Notes: a model not told the origin generated them from the sequence alone. A stretch of DNA of 64,000 nt from PVC group bacterium (GCA_945870225.1 CAMBRF010000006.1:1-64000), one strand, 5' to 3'. Positions 25,264-34,374 are shown, numbered from the stretch's first letter. A program made the numbers and translations.

Positions 25264-25584
25264 GTGAAGCGGGTTACAGCCTTTCAACAGCGCGTTTATG
25301 AGGCGGTGACTCGCATTCCCCGTGGGTGTGTGTCGACTTACGGGCTGGTGGCGCGGCAGATCGGTTGTGCCGCTCCCCGCGCGGTGGGGCAGGCGTTGAA
25401 GGCGAACCCTTATGCGCCGGAGGTTCCGTGTCATCGTGTGATTTCCAGCCGCTTCGAGATTGGCGGATTCCAGGGCGCGACGGCGGGTGCCGCCGTGCGG
25501 CGCAAGCTCGACTTGCTCGACCGGGAAGGCGTGCGGTTTATAAGTGGGCGTCTTGTTGACAAGCGCCGGGTGTTCAAGTTCTGA
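25264..25584 (+). CDS. O6-alkylguanine-DNA alkyltransferase domain protein
   Basis: The product has 106 residues from the GTG at 25264, which has GGAGG eight bases upstream; ATG codons at 25246/25249 and 25204 are alternatives. It consists only of the MGMT C-terminal DNA-binding/alkyl-transfer domain: FQQRVYEAVTRIPRGCVSTYGLVARQIG, RAVGQALKANPYAPEVPCHRVI, then GGFQGA. The PCHRV motif has the reactive Cys, so a true suicide alkyltransferase is expected rather than a Trp/Ala-type ATL protein. The N-terminal RNase-H-like domain of full Ogt/Ada proteins is absent, as in short homologues. It overlaps nothing; bioA begins 26 bases later. Confidence 0.85.
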   Translation: MKRVTAFQQRVYEAVTRIPRGCVSTYGLVARQIGCAAPRAVGQALKANPYAPEVPCHRVISSRFEIGGFQGATAGAAVRRKLDLLDREGVRFISGRLVDKRRVFKF

Positions 25585-25609
25585 CCTGCGTCAGCAGGGG
25601 GGGGTGACG

Positions 25610-26944
25610 ATGGGTACGGACTTCGATAAAACCCGGTATGAGGCCATGGACCGGCAGAGCATCTGGCACCCCTACACCAAGCATTCGGTTATCGAGAGCG
25701 GGCCGTTGCCCATCATTACGCGGGGCGAAGGGGTTTATCTCTACGATGCGACGGGCCGGAAGTACCTGGATGCCATCTCGTCCTGGTGGGCGTGCAATCT
25801 AGGGCATGGCCATCCCCGGTTGGTTGAGGCGATCATCCGGCAGACGAAAGAACTGCAACACAGTATTCTCGGGAATTTATCGCATCCGCGGGCCATTGAA
25901 CTGGCCACCATGCTGAATGACCTGTTCCCTGACGACCGGCGGGTGATGTTTGCCAGTGATGGCGCATGCGCCGTGGAAGCGGCCCTCAAGATCGCGCTGC
26001 AATACTGGTACAACCTGGACCGCCCGGAGAAATGCCGGTTCGCGGCCCTGGATTTCGGTTATCATGGGGATACGCTCGGAGCGGTTTCAGTGGGTTATCT
26101 CAAGTCTTTCCACAAGCCATTCGAGTCGGTGGTCTTTCCCGTGTTCCAGGCGCCATCACCCTGTTGCGGGGCATGCGCCTTTCACGAGCCGGGTCAGACC
26201 TGTCTGGAGGAATGTTTCGACACCATGCGCCTGATCCTGCGGGAGCATGCGCATGAACTGGCCGCGGTCATCGTTGAGCCCATGTGCCAGGGCGCCGGCG
26301 GAATGCGGATGCATTCGGCGGAGTATCTGCGCCGGCTGGCTGAATTGTGCCGCGAAAAAGAGGTGCTCCTGATCGCGGATGAGGTGGCCATGGGCTTCGG
26401 GCGAACGGGGAAGATGTTCGCGTTCGAGCATGCCGGGATTTCGCCGGACATGGTGTGTGTGGGGAAGAGCCTGTCCGGCGGATACCTGCCGATCAGTGCG
26501 ACGATTGTCCGTGCCTCCCTTTTCGAGACCTTTCGTGACACGCCTCAGGACCACACCTTTTATCACGGCCACACGTTTGCCGGAAATCCGATTGCGGCGG
26601 CGGCCGCGGTGGAGACCCTCGCGATCTACCAGGAAGAGGGTATTGTGGCCCGTGCGGCCGACCTGGGCAAGGTGCTCGCGGAGGAATTACAACGGCTGAA
26701 GGACCTGCCGGATGTCCGCAATATCCGATGGTTGGGGATGATCGGAGTGATTGAGTTGGAGGATGACGCCAAGGGGCGGGGTGCGATTCGTGCGGCGGCC
26801 ATTCGGGATCGCCTGCGGCGGGAGGGCATCCTGCTGCGTCCGCTTGGCAATGTGGTTTATGTGATGCCGCCGTTGGTGACGCCTGAGCCCGTTTTGCGGG
26901 AACTCGTGCGGGCGCTGGGGTGTGCGGTGAGGGAGATTCGATGA
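25610..26944 (+). CDS. bioA: BioA, adenosylmethionine-8-amino-7-oxononanoate aminotransferase
   Basis: A 444-residue PLP enzyme that makes 7,8-diaminopelargonate in biotin synthesis. Signals: DRQSIWHPYTKH (the IWHPYT of BioA), SSWWACNLGHGHP, GACAVEAALKIA, FGYHGDTLGAVSVG, DEVAMGFGRTGKMFAFEHAGI, GKSLSGGYLPISA with the PLP Lys, and a C-terminal RPLGNVVYVMPPLV. Residues 185-202 hold a five-Cys insert (CC-x2-C-x8-C-x3-C); I recall similar Cys-rich inserts in some other BioA proteins, so it is not unique. No other bio genes are in the window. It overlaps pdxB by ATGA, so they are co-translated; both make cofactors. Confidence 0.93.
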   Translation: MGTDFDKTRYEAMDRQSIWHPYTKHSVIESGPLPIITRGEGVYLYDATGRKYLDAISSWWACNLGHGHPRLVEAIIRQTKELQHSILGNLSHPRAIELATMLNDLFPDDRRVMFASDGACAVEAALKIALQYWYNLDRPEKCRFAALDFGYHGDTLGAVSVGYLKSFHKPFESVVFPVFQAPSPCCGACAFHEPGQTCLEECFDTMRLILREHAHELAAVIVEPMCQGAGGMRMHSAEYLRRLAELCREKEVLLIADEVAMGFGRTGKMFAFEHAGISPDMVCVGKSLSGGYLPISATIVRASLFETFRDTPQDHTFYHGHTFAGNPIAAAAAVETLAIYQEEGIVARAADLGKVLAEELQRLKDLPDVRNIRWLGMIGVIELEDDAKGRGAIRAAAIRDRLRREGILLRPLGNVVYVMPPLVTPEPVLRELVRALGCAVREIR

Positions 26945-28125
26945 GGAAGATTATTTGTGCCACCAATATGCCGTTTGCCGGGGAGGCGTTCAGCACGCTG
27001 GGCTCGGTTCGCATCCTGGAGGGGCGTGACATTTCGGCGGCCGACGTCCGGGAGGCGGAGATCCTGGCCCTGCGTTCCACCACGAAGGTTGACCGGGCCC
27101 TACTGGAAGGCAGCCAGGTTCGCTTTGTCGGCACCGCCACGATTGGAACCGACCATCTGGATCTGGACTACTTCGATCAGGCGGGCATTCGCTGGTGCTT
27201 TGCGCCCGGGTGCAATGCCAACAGCGTATCCGAGTATATCACCGCCGCTCTCTTGTGCCTGGGGCAGCGGCATGGAATCACCCTGGAAGGCTTGACGATC
27301 GGAGTGATCGGTGTCGGGAATGTGGGCAGTCGTGTCGTGCGCAAAGCCCGTGCCCTGGGGATGCGGGTCCTGATGAACGATCCGCCGCGGGAGCGGGCGG
27401 AAGCGGGCGGCGGGGCGGCAGTCAGGCCGGATTTTGAACGCGGTCCTTTCGTTCCGCTGGATCGGATACTGGCCGAAGCGGATGTGATCACCGTGCATGT
27501 GCCGCTGACCAAGGACGGGCCGGACAAGACGTTCCACCTGGCCGATGAGTCCTTTTTCAGGAAGGCCAAAAAGGGTTGTCTGTTCCTCAATGCCGCCCGT
27601 GGCGCGATTGTCGATACCGGGGCGTTGCTGACGGCTCTGGATGCCGGGTGGGTCAGTCACGTGGTCCTCGACACCTGGGAGGGTGAGCCCCGGTTCAGGC
27701 TGGATATGCAGGCGCGGGTGGATATCGGGACTCCGCATATCGCCGGACATTCGTTTGAAGGCAAGGTCATGGGGACGGTGATGGTGTACCGTGAGGCGTG
27801 CCGGTTTCTGGGTGTCGAACCGACCTGGTCACATGAACCGCTCATGCCGGCGCCGTTGGTTCCGGAAATCCGGGTGGCGGTCAAGGGGCGTTCCGACGAG
27901 GCTGTTCTGCGGGAGATCGTCCGACAGGTTTACGACATTGAGGCCGATGACCGGCGTTTGCGCGCGGCGGGGGTTCCGGATGATCAGCAGCGGGCAAAAC
28001 ACTTTGACCGGTTACGCCGTGACTATCCCGAACGCCGCGAGTTCCAGTACACAAAGATCATTGCCCCCGATGCCTCGCCGTCGTTGCGAGGTAAGCTGGG
28101 GGCCCTGGGTTTTGTGATGGCCTGA
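26941..28125 (+). CDS. pdxB: PdxB, erythronate-4-phosphate dehydrogenase
   Basis: A 394-residue NAD-dependent enzyme of the DXP-dependent pyridoxal phosphate pathway. It is a D-2-hydroxyacid dehydrogenase: FVGTATIGTDHLD, GCNANSVSEYITAAL, nucleotide motif GVIGVGNVGSRVV, catalytic region FLNAARGAIVDTGALL, DTWEGEP and GTPHIAGHSFEGK. PdxB-specific traits are the 'ATIGTDH' and 'GHSxExK' segments and a C-terminal dimerisation domain after about residue 290. The start is ATG in the ATGA overlap with bioA. BioA also uses the PLP this pathway makes, a plausible reason for pairing. Confidence 0.92.
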   Translation: MRKIICATNMPFAGEAFSTLGSVRILEGRDISAADVREAEILALRSTTKVDRALLEGSQVRFVGTATIGTDHLDLDYFDQAGIRWCFAPGCNANSVSEYITAALLCLGQRHGITLEGLTIGVIGVGNVGSRVVRKARALGMRVLMNDPPRERAEAGGGAAVRPDFERGPFVPLDRILAEADVITVHVPLTKDGPDKTFHLADESFFRKAKKGCLFLNAARGAIVDTGALLTALDAGWVSHVVLDTWEGEPRFRLDMQARVDIGTPHIAGHSFEGKVMGTVMVYREACRFLGVEPTWSHEPLMPAPLVPEIRVAVKGRSDEAVLREIVRQVYDIEADDRRLRAAGVPDDQQRAKHFDRLRRDYPERREFQYTKIIAPDASPSLRGKLGALGFVMA

Positions 28126-28131
28126 TGTTCC

Positions 28132-28461
28132 TCACCACTTATGGAACACAAAATAGACGGCGGCCATCATCAGCCCGAAGCCCACGAGATAGTTCCATCT
28201 TAGTTCCTCTTTCAGGTAGAGGACGGAGAAGACCATGAACACGATCAGGGTGATCACCTCCTGAATCGTTTTCAACTGGGCCCCGTTAAACCTGCCGTAG
28301 CCGATTCTATTGGCGGGAACCTGGAAACAATACTCGAGGAAGGCAATCATCCAACTGGCGAGGATGGCGATCCAGAGCGGCGAGTTCCGGTATTTCAAAT
28401 GACCGTACCAGGCGAAGGTCATGAAAATATTCGATATGGTAAGCAGGATAATGGTTTTCAT
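28132..28461 (-). CDS. DUF486 (DMT-like) membrane protein
   Basis: The protein has 109 residues and four predicted membrane helices. The pattern SNIFMTFAWYGHLKY, WMIAFLEYCFQVPANRIGYG, FNGAQLKTIQEVITLIVFMVFSVLYLKE and WNYLVGFGLMMAAVYFVFHKW is that of the DUF486 family, a small relative of drug/metabolite transporters. No substrate is known. It converges on pdxB with six bases between the stop codons. Normal length. Confidence 0.93.
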   Translation of the reverse strand: MKTIILLTISNIFMTFAWYGHLKYRNSPLWIAILASWMIAFLEYCFQVPANRIGYGRFNGAQLKTIQEVITLIVFMVFSVLYLKEELRWNYLVGFGLMMAAVYFVFHKW

Positions 28462-28572
28462 AACAGGTTCAAACAGGGTCCGAATTACTACGTTCTGGAC
28501 AAAAACCGGAAATGAGGCTACTCCATCCCTTGGGTATTATCAATTCATCAGCATGCGATAAGGGAGACTATC

Positions 28573-28968
28573 ATGAAGAGCAAGCAGGGAGGCGCGGGGT
28601 TAAAATGGTTGTGCGGGCTGGCTGCCGTATGCTTCGTGGTCGGGATGACCGGATGCGATGATCTGGAGGACAAAAAGGACTTCGGCTACGTTCCCCCGGC
28701 GGGGAAGGGCGCTTTGATCGTCGACAATCTGTCCCCGACCGACGTCAACGTCTATGTGGATGGCGGGTCGGTTGGGCAGGTCGGTGATGACGATGATAAG
28801 GCGTTCAATCTCCAGCCCGGTGTCCACCGGGTGGTTCTGGATGAGGAGGATGGCGGGCGCCGATGGAGCTCAGACCTCGATGTTCTCGAGGGACGGCTGA
28901 CCATCCTGCGTGTGAAGCTCGATACCGGCGATTTTAATGACTACAATGTCGATGTCGAGTTCGACTGA
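28573..28968 (+). CDS. Small lipoprotein with PEGA-like domain
   Basis: The protein has 131 residues, with lipobox GMTGC (Cys at about 28) after a hydrophobic segment, then an acidic linker and a short beta domain, GALIVDNLSPTDVNVYVDGGSVGQV, then PGVHRVVLDEEDGG. The 'vyvdG...v.....pG.h.v.l' rhythm resembles PEGA domains of surface proteins. The C-terminal part is acidic. It is followed by a strong terminator, so it is monocistronic. AAGGGAGA precedes the ATG. Confidence 0.7.
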   Translation: MKSKQGGAGLKWLCGLAAVCFVVGMTGCDDLEDKKDFGYVPPAGKGALIVDNLSPTDVNVYVDGGSVGQVGDDDDKAFNLQPGVHRVVLDEEDGGRRWSSDLDVLEGRLTILRVKLDTGDFNDYNVDVEFD

Positions 28969-29018
28969 TTCGCGTCAAGACTGTCTCAGACTGTCTCATT
29001 GATCCTTTTTATAAGCAC

Positions 29019-29060
29019 AGGCCAAGCGCTGCATCGCGGCGCTTGGCCTTTTTGTTTTTG
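29019..29060 (+). terminator. Rho-independent terminator
   Basis: AGGCCAAGCGC (29019-29029) pairs perfectly with GCGCTTGGCCT (29039-29049), followed by TTTTGTTTTTG. It ends the lipoprotein transcript and insulates the rhodanese gene. Confidence 0.92.
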
Positions 29061-29118
29061 TCTTAACATGCCATTTAGCAGCAAGTTGTGAATGTAATTG
29101 CTGTTTTATAATCCTGAG

Positions 29119-29134
29119 TGGCACCCAACCTGCT
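29119..29134 (+). promoter_or_regulatory. Candidate sigma-54 (-24/-12) promoter
   Basis: TGGCAC, five bases, then CTGCT: the GG (29120-29121) and GC (29132-29133) are separated by exactly 10 bases, as in the RpoN consensus TGGCAC-N5-TTGCW. Only one base of the -12 TTGC differs. The expected start at about 29145 leaves a roughly 25-base leader with a GGAG site before the rhodanese start at 29171. An overlapping TATAAT at 29106-29111 could be an alternative sigma-70 -10 box. Confidence 0.5.
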
Positions 29135-29170
29135 ATAAGTTTATGTCAGTAAAATAAAAGGAGAAGAACA

Positions 29171-29692
29171 ATGAGAAATCAGAAGAAAATATTGTTTATA
29201 AGTTCAGCTGTCGCCATGACGGCTTTTACGTTGTTGGCTAATTGCGGGAAGTGTGGAGATAAATCGTCCGATAAGGCTTTGGCTTGTCCGAAGGGTGGAT
29301 GTGAGATGAAGGCGGACAAAGCGGGTGCTGCGAAGGACTGTCCGGTGATGAATTGCACCGTGCCTGCCATCAACACTTCCGGTTTGGCGGCCCTGATCAG
29401 GTCGAAGGTTCCGTTGGCTGTTCTTGATGCCCGGTCTGGAAAGTATGATGACGGGCGGAGACTTCCCGGAGCCAGAAGCTTGAAAGCAGACGCAGAGGAG
29501 ACGGAGGTTGCCAAGTTGTTGCCCGATAAGGGGGCCTTGGTTGTGACCTACTGTGCCGGATTAACCTGTCCAGCCAGCAACATGCTGGCGGAACGGTTGA
29601 AAAAACTGGGGTACACCAACGTAATAGAATACCCGCAAGGTATTGAAGGATGGACAAAGGAAGGGAACAGCATAGAGGGTGGGGGAAAATAA
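29171..29692 (+). CDS. Exported rhodanese-domain protein
   Basis: The protein has 173 residues. A basic start and hydrophobic segment end in LLANCGKCG; the Cys could be lipidated, though Asn at -1 is atypical for a lipobox. A Cys-rich linker (CGKCG, CPKGGCEMK, CPVMNC) precedes a rhodanese domain (about 70-170) with VLDARSGKYDDGRRLPGARSL and catalytic loop YCAGLTCPAS, then LGYTNVIEYPQGIEGWTKEG. The loop has a Cys at the usual position plus a second Cys. It may handle sulfane sulfur or thiol redox outside the cytoplasm. AAAAGGAGAAG lies just upstream; a sigma-54-like promoter is visible before that. Confidence 0.8.
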   Translation: MRNQKKILFISSAVAMTAFTLLANCGKCGDKSSDKALACPKGGCEMKADKAGAAKDCPVMNCTVPAINTSGLAALIRSKVPLAVLDARSGKYDDGRRLPGARSLKADAEETEVAKLLPDKGALVVTYCAGLTCPASNMLAERLKKLGYTNVIEYPQGIEGWTKEGNSIEGGGK

Positions 29693-29737
29693 ACCAAGGA
29701 AAGGAGCGTGACTAGGTAGAATTTACGCATGACGATT

Positions 29738-29780
29738 GGGCCGTCGGAACCAAGGAGTATCCGGCGGCCCTTTCAGTTTT
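29738..29780 (+). terminator. Rho-independent terminator
   Basis: GGGCCGTCGG (29738-29747) pairs with CCGGCGGCCC (29761-29770), with one G-T wobble and a 13-base loop, followed by TTTCAGTTTT. It ends the rhodanese transcript. Confidence 0.8.
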
Positions 29781-29877
29781 CGGGTCTGTTCTTGACGTGC
29801 CCTGCTTATTCGGATATCTTTTGAAGTAGCTGGTGAGTTCCTGTAACCCTCCTCCGGCTACCCCCCTGAAAGAATAT

Positions 29878-31671
29878 ATGCATCGTCCTGACCTGATTCG
29901 GAATGTTGCCATTGTCGCGCATGTTGACCATGGCAAGACCACGCTCGTGGATAAACTCTTTAAGCAGAGCGGTATGTTCCGTGACAATCAGGTCATTGCT
30001 GAGCGCCTGATGGACTCGATAGATCTCGAGCGCGAGCGTGGCATCACGATTGCCTCGAAGAACGGTTCGTTCCAGTATGGGGAACACACGATCAATATCA
30101 TCGACACGCCGGGGCATGCCGATTTTGGCGGTCAGGTCGAGCGGGTGCTGCAGATGGCCGACGGCGCGTTGCTCCTGGTCGACGCCCAGGAAGGGCCGAT
30201 GCCGCAAACCTTCTTCGTGCTGAAGAAAGTGCTGGCGCGCAATATCCCCGTGATTGTGGTCGTGAACAAGATCGACAAGCCCGCCGCCCGGATCGATTGG
30301 GTGGTGAACCACGTGTTCGATCTATTCGTGAAGTTGAATGCCCACGATGCGGCGCTGGACTTTCATACACTTTATGCTTCCGCGACCGGCGGGTTTGCGT
30401 CGGCGGATCCGCACAAGCAGGGCACGGATATGCGGCCGTTGCTCGATGCAATCATCAAGTATATCCCCATGCCCGGCGGGGACGGGGCCGCACCTCTGCA
30501 GTTGCAGGTCAGTTCCATTGATCATTCACCTTTCATGGGGCGACTGGGCATCGGCAAGATCACCTCGGGATTCATCAAAACCGGCATGCCTGTGGTGGTG
30601 GCCGACATGGCGGGTAAGTTTGTTCCCACCCGCATCACCAAACTGTATCGTTTCAACTGCAATCAGAAAGTCGAGACCGAGCAGGCCGGGTTGGGCGAGG
30701 TGGTCGCCGTCGCCGGACTGGATACGGTCACCATCGGCGACACCTATACGGATCCGGAGTTTCCCCGTCCGGTCGTTGCAATCCCGGTTGATCCGCCCAC
30801 GCTCTCGATGAATTTCATCCCTAATAATTCCCCTTTTGCCGGCACCGAGGGCACGTTTGTCACCTCGATTCATGTTGCGGACCGGTTGAAGCGGGAGGCG
30901 CTGTACGACGTGGCACTGGAAGTCGAGGCCCTGAGTGATGGCTCCGGTCACAGGGTTTCAGGGCGCGGCGAATTGCATCTGTCCATCCTGATCGAGAAGA
31001 TGCGGCGCGAAGGCTATGAGTTTCAGGTCAGTTGTCCTCTCGTGATTTACCGCAAAGAAGGCGGTGAGACGCTCGAGCCTTACGAGGAGCTGACCGTCGA
31101 CGTGGCCGAGATCTATATGGGCACGGTGATCGAGAAGCTCGGGGCTCGCAAGGGCATTATGCTTGAGATGGAGAAGGGCACGGCAGGCATGGTCCGGCTC
31201 AAGTACCGGATTCCCACGCGTGGTCTGCTCGGATTCAAGTCCGAGTTCATGTCGGACACCAAGGGAATGGGCGTCTTGACGTATATCTTTCTCGAATACG
31301 GACCCTTCGCCGGTGAGATGCGCAAGCGGAGGAACGGGGTGCTGATCTCCATGGAGAACTGTTCCACGGTCTCCTATGCACTTTTCAATCTGCAAAAGCG
31401 GGGCAAGCTCTTCATGGGGCCTGGAATCCGGGTGCAAAAGGGCCAGATTGTCGGGGAGCATTGCCGGGACAATGACCTGACCGTCAATCCGGCGAAAGGC
31501 AAACAGCTTACCAACATCCGCGCCGCCGGGTCGGATGAAAACATCATTCTTACGCCAGCAACCTATATGAGCCTGGAAGACTGCATCGCCTACATCAACG
31601 AGGACGAGCTGGTTGAGGTCACGCCCAAGAGTGTCCGGTTGCGGAAAGACCCCAAAGTCTGTAAGAATTAG
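29878..31671 (+). CDS. typA: TypA/BipA ribosome-associated GTPase
   Basis: The product has 597 residues, normal for BipA. G motifs: IVAHVDHGKTTLVDKL (G1), RGITIASKNGS (G2/switch), DTPGHADFGGQVERVL (G3), VVNKIDKPAAR (G4). EF-G-like domains and the BipA-specific C-terminal domain follow (GIRVQKGQIVGEHCRDNDLTVNPAKGKQLTNIRAAGSDEN). It binds 70S ribosomes and affects translation and 50S assembly under stress or cold. The start at 29878 gives MHRPDLIRNVAIVAH, as in most homologues; the upstream extension is not conserved-looking. Confidence 0.96.
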   Translation: MHRPDLIRNVAIVAHVDHGKTTLVDKLFKQSGMFRDNQVIAERLMDSIDLERERGITIASKNGSFQYGEHTINIIDTPGHADFGGQVERVLQMADGALLLVDAQEGPMPQTFFVLKKVLARNIPVIVVVNKIDKPAARIDWVVNHVFDLFVKLNAHDAALDFHTLYASATGGFASADPHKQGTDMRPLLDAIIKYIPMPGGDGAAPLQLQVSSIDHSPFMGRLGIGKITSGFIKTGMPVVVADMAGKFVPTRITKLYRFNCNQKVETEQAGLGEVVAVAGLDTVTIGDTYTDPEFPRPVVAIPVDPPTLSMNFIPNNSPFAGTEGTFVTSIHVADRLKREALYDVALEVEALSDGSGHRVSGRGELHLSILIEKMRREGYEFQVSCPLVIYRKEGGETLEPYEELTVDVAEIYMGTVIEKLGARKGIMLEMEKGTAGMVRLKYRIPTRGLLGFKSEFMSDTKGMGVLTYIFLEYGPFAGEMRKRRNGVLISMENCSTVSYALFNLQKRGKLFMGPGIRVQKGQIVGEHCRDNDLTVNPAKGKQLTNIRAAGSDENIILTPATYMSLEDCIAYINEDELVEVTPKSVRLRKDPKVCKN

Positions 31672-31724
31672 GGCTGACCGGTATAGCCACCAGGGAAGAC
31701 GATGGGCTGCCGGCCAACGATGGC

Positions 31725-34292
31725 ATGAACCCCGGACGTTTAAAATGGATGCTGGTCTCGGTCGGCGCCGCCCTTGTGCTTGGGTCCGTCGGTGCCGCTG
31801 TTTTCCGGCTGGTTGTGCCCCGTCCTCCGCCCGCCAACGTCCCGGTTCTCATGTACCATCGGATCGCCGATGACCCGGGCGATTACTGGTCGGTCGCGCC
31901 GCGCGATTTCGAAGCCCAATTGGCCTTTCTTAAAACCAATGGCTTTCAAACCATTCTTCCGGCTGAACTTTCCGCCGCCCGCAGGAACACGGCGCGCCTG
32001 CCGCCGCGCCCGGTCATGATTACGTTTGATGATGGTGATCTGACCACGCTGACCGCCGCCGAGCCGTTGCTAAGGCAATACGGCTTCCGGGCCATGGCTT
32101 ACCTGATTACCGATGCGGTGGCGTCCCTGCCCGCGGGCCGCCGGCTACACGAGGGCCATCCCTGCCTTGTGTGGAGCGAGGTCCGGGAGATGCGGTCGCG
32201 CGGCACATTTGAGTTTGGCGGGCATAGCCGACACCATGTGCGACTTGATCAGTTGAGCGATCCTTCTGCTGAAGTGGAGGGCTGTTTTGAGGATATCCGG
32301 GTCAATGCCGGATTTGAGCCGGACGCCTTTTGTTACCCGTTCGGTGTAGGGAGTCGGAAGGTTGCTCGCGTCGTCCGCCATGCGGGCTTTTCCACAGCGG
32401 TCACCGCCGACGAGAAAGTGGCCCGTTGGGGTTGGCCTTCCGATGCCTTCAGAATCCCGCGCCTCTGGGTGAGGGGTGGGCAGCATGTTTTCCAGGTTCG
32501 GCAGGTGCCTTCCGCGACTGCGGGAGAGTCAGCGTTCGAGATCAGTCATGAGGGGCTGGGGATTCCGGTGACGGGGCGCCTGCTTGGCGGTCAGGGAGGG
32601 GAGTGGCGGAACCCGGAGGAATTGGGGCCCGGAAAACGGATCTGGGTTTTTCAGGCCAGCCCGACGAATCCCCCGGCTACGGCCCTTTCGGTTGAGATCT
32701 GGGATCGTAACCGCTTTTACCGTCTGTATCCTTCCATGGGTGGAGCGGAGCCGGTGCCGGAAGACCGCCCCGCGCCGTCCCGCGCCAAGGCACGCCCCTT
32801 AGGGGCGCTCGCGGTGGTGGCTGGCCTGATGGCCCTCTACGGGTTGGTACGGCCGGCGTCGGTCGCCGGGTTGAGTGATCGACTTGACGCTTTTCTGAAA
32901 AATAGACGCTGGTCAATGCCGATTGCCATCCTCATCACCTCGGCCATCCTGTTGTTCATCGAATTATGGCGGCACTATGCTTTTGCCACGAGTGCCTTCG
33001 ATCTTCGCGTCCACGAGGAGCTGGTCCGTCAGGCGTGGTTCCCGGGCGGATTCATGTGGTCCGATCTTCTGGGGCGTTCGTTCCTGGCTCATCATGTTTC
33101 GTTCATTTTCCCGTTGATGGCTCCGATCTACTGGATCTGGCCGAATATCATCTGGCTCCTTCTGGTGCAGGGGGTGCTGGTCGCGGTGGCGGCCGGATTT
33201 CTCTGGAGACTGGCGCGCGGTGGCGGGCTCCGGCCCATGGTGGCCGGGACGCTTGCGTTGGCTTTTCTGGGTGGCCGTGCGTTCGTCTATGGCTATATGC
33301 AGGGTTTTCATCAGGAAATGATCGCCGTGTGTTTCCTGCTCGGATTCCTGTGGGCCGAACAGGCGGGGCGTTATCGGACGGCCCTGCTGTTTGCCTTGGC
33401 CGCGCTGACGTGCCGCGAGGACGTGGCGGTCTCACTGCTCGTCTATGGCCTCTTTGTGGCCGTCGCACGCCCTCAGGAGGACTCTTCCAAGCGCAGGAGC
33501 GGCGTTCTGGGTCTGGGACTGATGTTTCTGTGTGCGGCATGGCTTGGACTGACCTACGGCTGGTTAATGCCTCACCATGCGGCGGATGGACGAATGGAGG
33601 CCATGGAACGCTGGAGTTCCAGTGGCGGTTATGGGGGCATTGCTCTGGACATCATCCGCCACCCTTGGCGCATGCTGCAGAACCTTTTCAATCCGGGCGT
33701 TCTAGCCCTGTTCGGCTCGTTGCTCTTTCTGCCTCTGGGTAGCGCCCGGGCTATCTTCCCGATCCTGATTCCGCTCATCGTTCTCACGAGCAGTTCATTT
33801 CCCGAGCAAGCCCGGCTGGGTGGTGCCTATGCCCTGCTGCTTCTCCCTTACCTGTTTCTCGGTGTTGTGCTGACATTAGCCCGGCCCTTGTGGCGGCGGC
33901 TGCTGGCGAACGGTCGTGTGGCGTGGGTTCTCTGTTGCCTGCTGCTGGCGTTTTCGTTGCGTGATCCCCGTTACCCGGAGCGAATGACGGGCTTGCCCGA
34001 GGCCCATCGTGGTGTGGCGGAGACCAGCTGTTTACCCGGCTTGAGGCGGATATTGGCCCAAGGGTGCATTCTTCCCCACTTGGGGTGGTCCGTTCCGGCG
34101 GATATGCTGGGCTCCCCTCAGGCGGGGGCGCGTGACCGTTACGACGTCATTCTAGTCGGACCCGATCTCGATCCCTGGCCGCTGACGCGTGATGCGGTGA
34201 TCGCCTTGGAATCAGAGCTCGCCGCGGACGGCGGTTGGCTGCGGACGGACTTCGGTCCGGTTGTTTGTTACAGGAGAAGTGGAAAACCGTAA
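31725..34292 (+). CDS. Polysaccharide deacetylase-DUF2079 membrane fusion protein
   Basis: The protein has 855 residues. After an N-terminal membrane segment (about 8-30) comes a carbohydrate-esterase-4 deacetylase domain: PVLMYHRIADD, TFDDGD (100-105) with the catalytic/metal Asp pair, and GHSRHH (166-171) with metal His. A linker and one beta-rich stretch lead to a C-terminal polytopic region (about 370-800, some 10 or more membrane helices) with the DUF2079 pattern: AFDLRVHEELVRQAWFPGG, LLGRSFLAHHVSFIFPLMAPIYWI, GFHQEMIAVCFLLGFLW and CREDVAVSL. DUF2079 proteins resemble membrane glycosyltransferase relatives. The combination suggests that a polymer is modified as it is made or exported. 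A glycosyltransferase gene follows. Confidence 0.75.
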   Translation: MNPGRLKWMLVSVGAALVLGSVGAAVFRLVVPRPPPANVPVLMYHRIADDPGDYWSVAPRDFEAQLAFLKTNGFQTILPAELSAARRNTARLPPRPVMITFDDGDLTTLTAAEPLLRQYGFRAMAYLITDAVASLPAGRRLHEGHPCLVWSEVREMRSRGTFEFGGHSRHHVRLDQLSDPSAEVEGCFEDIRVNAGFEPDAFCYPFGVGSRKVARVVRHAGFSTAVTADEKVARWGWPSDAFRIPRLWVRGGQHVFQVRQVPSATAGESAFEISHEGLGIPVTGRLLGGQGGEWRNPEELGPGKRIWVFQASPTNPPATALSVEIWDRNRFYRLYPSMGGAEPVPEDRPAPSRAKARPLGALAVVAGLMALYGLVRPASVAGLSDRLDAFLKNRRWSMPIAILITSAILLFIELWRHYAFATSAFDLRVHEELVRQAWFPGGFMWSDLLGRSFLAHHVSFIFPLMAPIYWIWPNIIWLLLVQGVLVAVAAGFLWRLARGGGLRPMVAGTLALAFLGGRAFVYGYMQGFHQEMIAVCFLLGFLWAEQAGRYRTALLFALAALTCREDVAVSLLVYGLFVAVARPQEDSSKRRSGVLGLGLMFLCAAWLGLTYGWLMPHHAADGRMEAMERWSSSGGYGGIALDIIRHPWRMLQNLFNPGVLALFGSLLFLPLGSARAIFPILIPLIVLTSSSFPEQARLGGAYALLLLPYLFLGVVLTLARPLWRRLLANGRVAWVLCCLLLAFSLRDPRYPERMTGLPEAHRGVAETSCLPGLRRILAQGCILPHLGWSVPADMLGSPQAGARDRYDVILVGPDLDPWPLTRDAVIALESELAADGGWLRTDFGPVVCYRRSGKP

Positions 34293-34374
34293 GGCGGGCC
34301 TGCGGATAGGCTTGACACGGGGACGGTGTTTTTTCATTACTAGGGACAAAGTTATTCACTCTGGTTAAAGCGTT

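Noticed and set aside
26162-26217. Five-Cys insert in BioA as a novel metal site
   Set aside because: I recall similar Cys-rich inserts in other BioA proteins, so it is noted in the entry but not counted as unusual.
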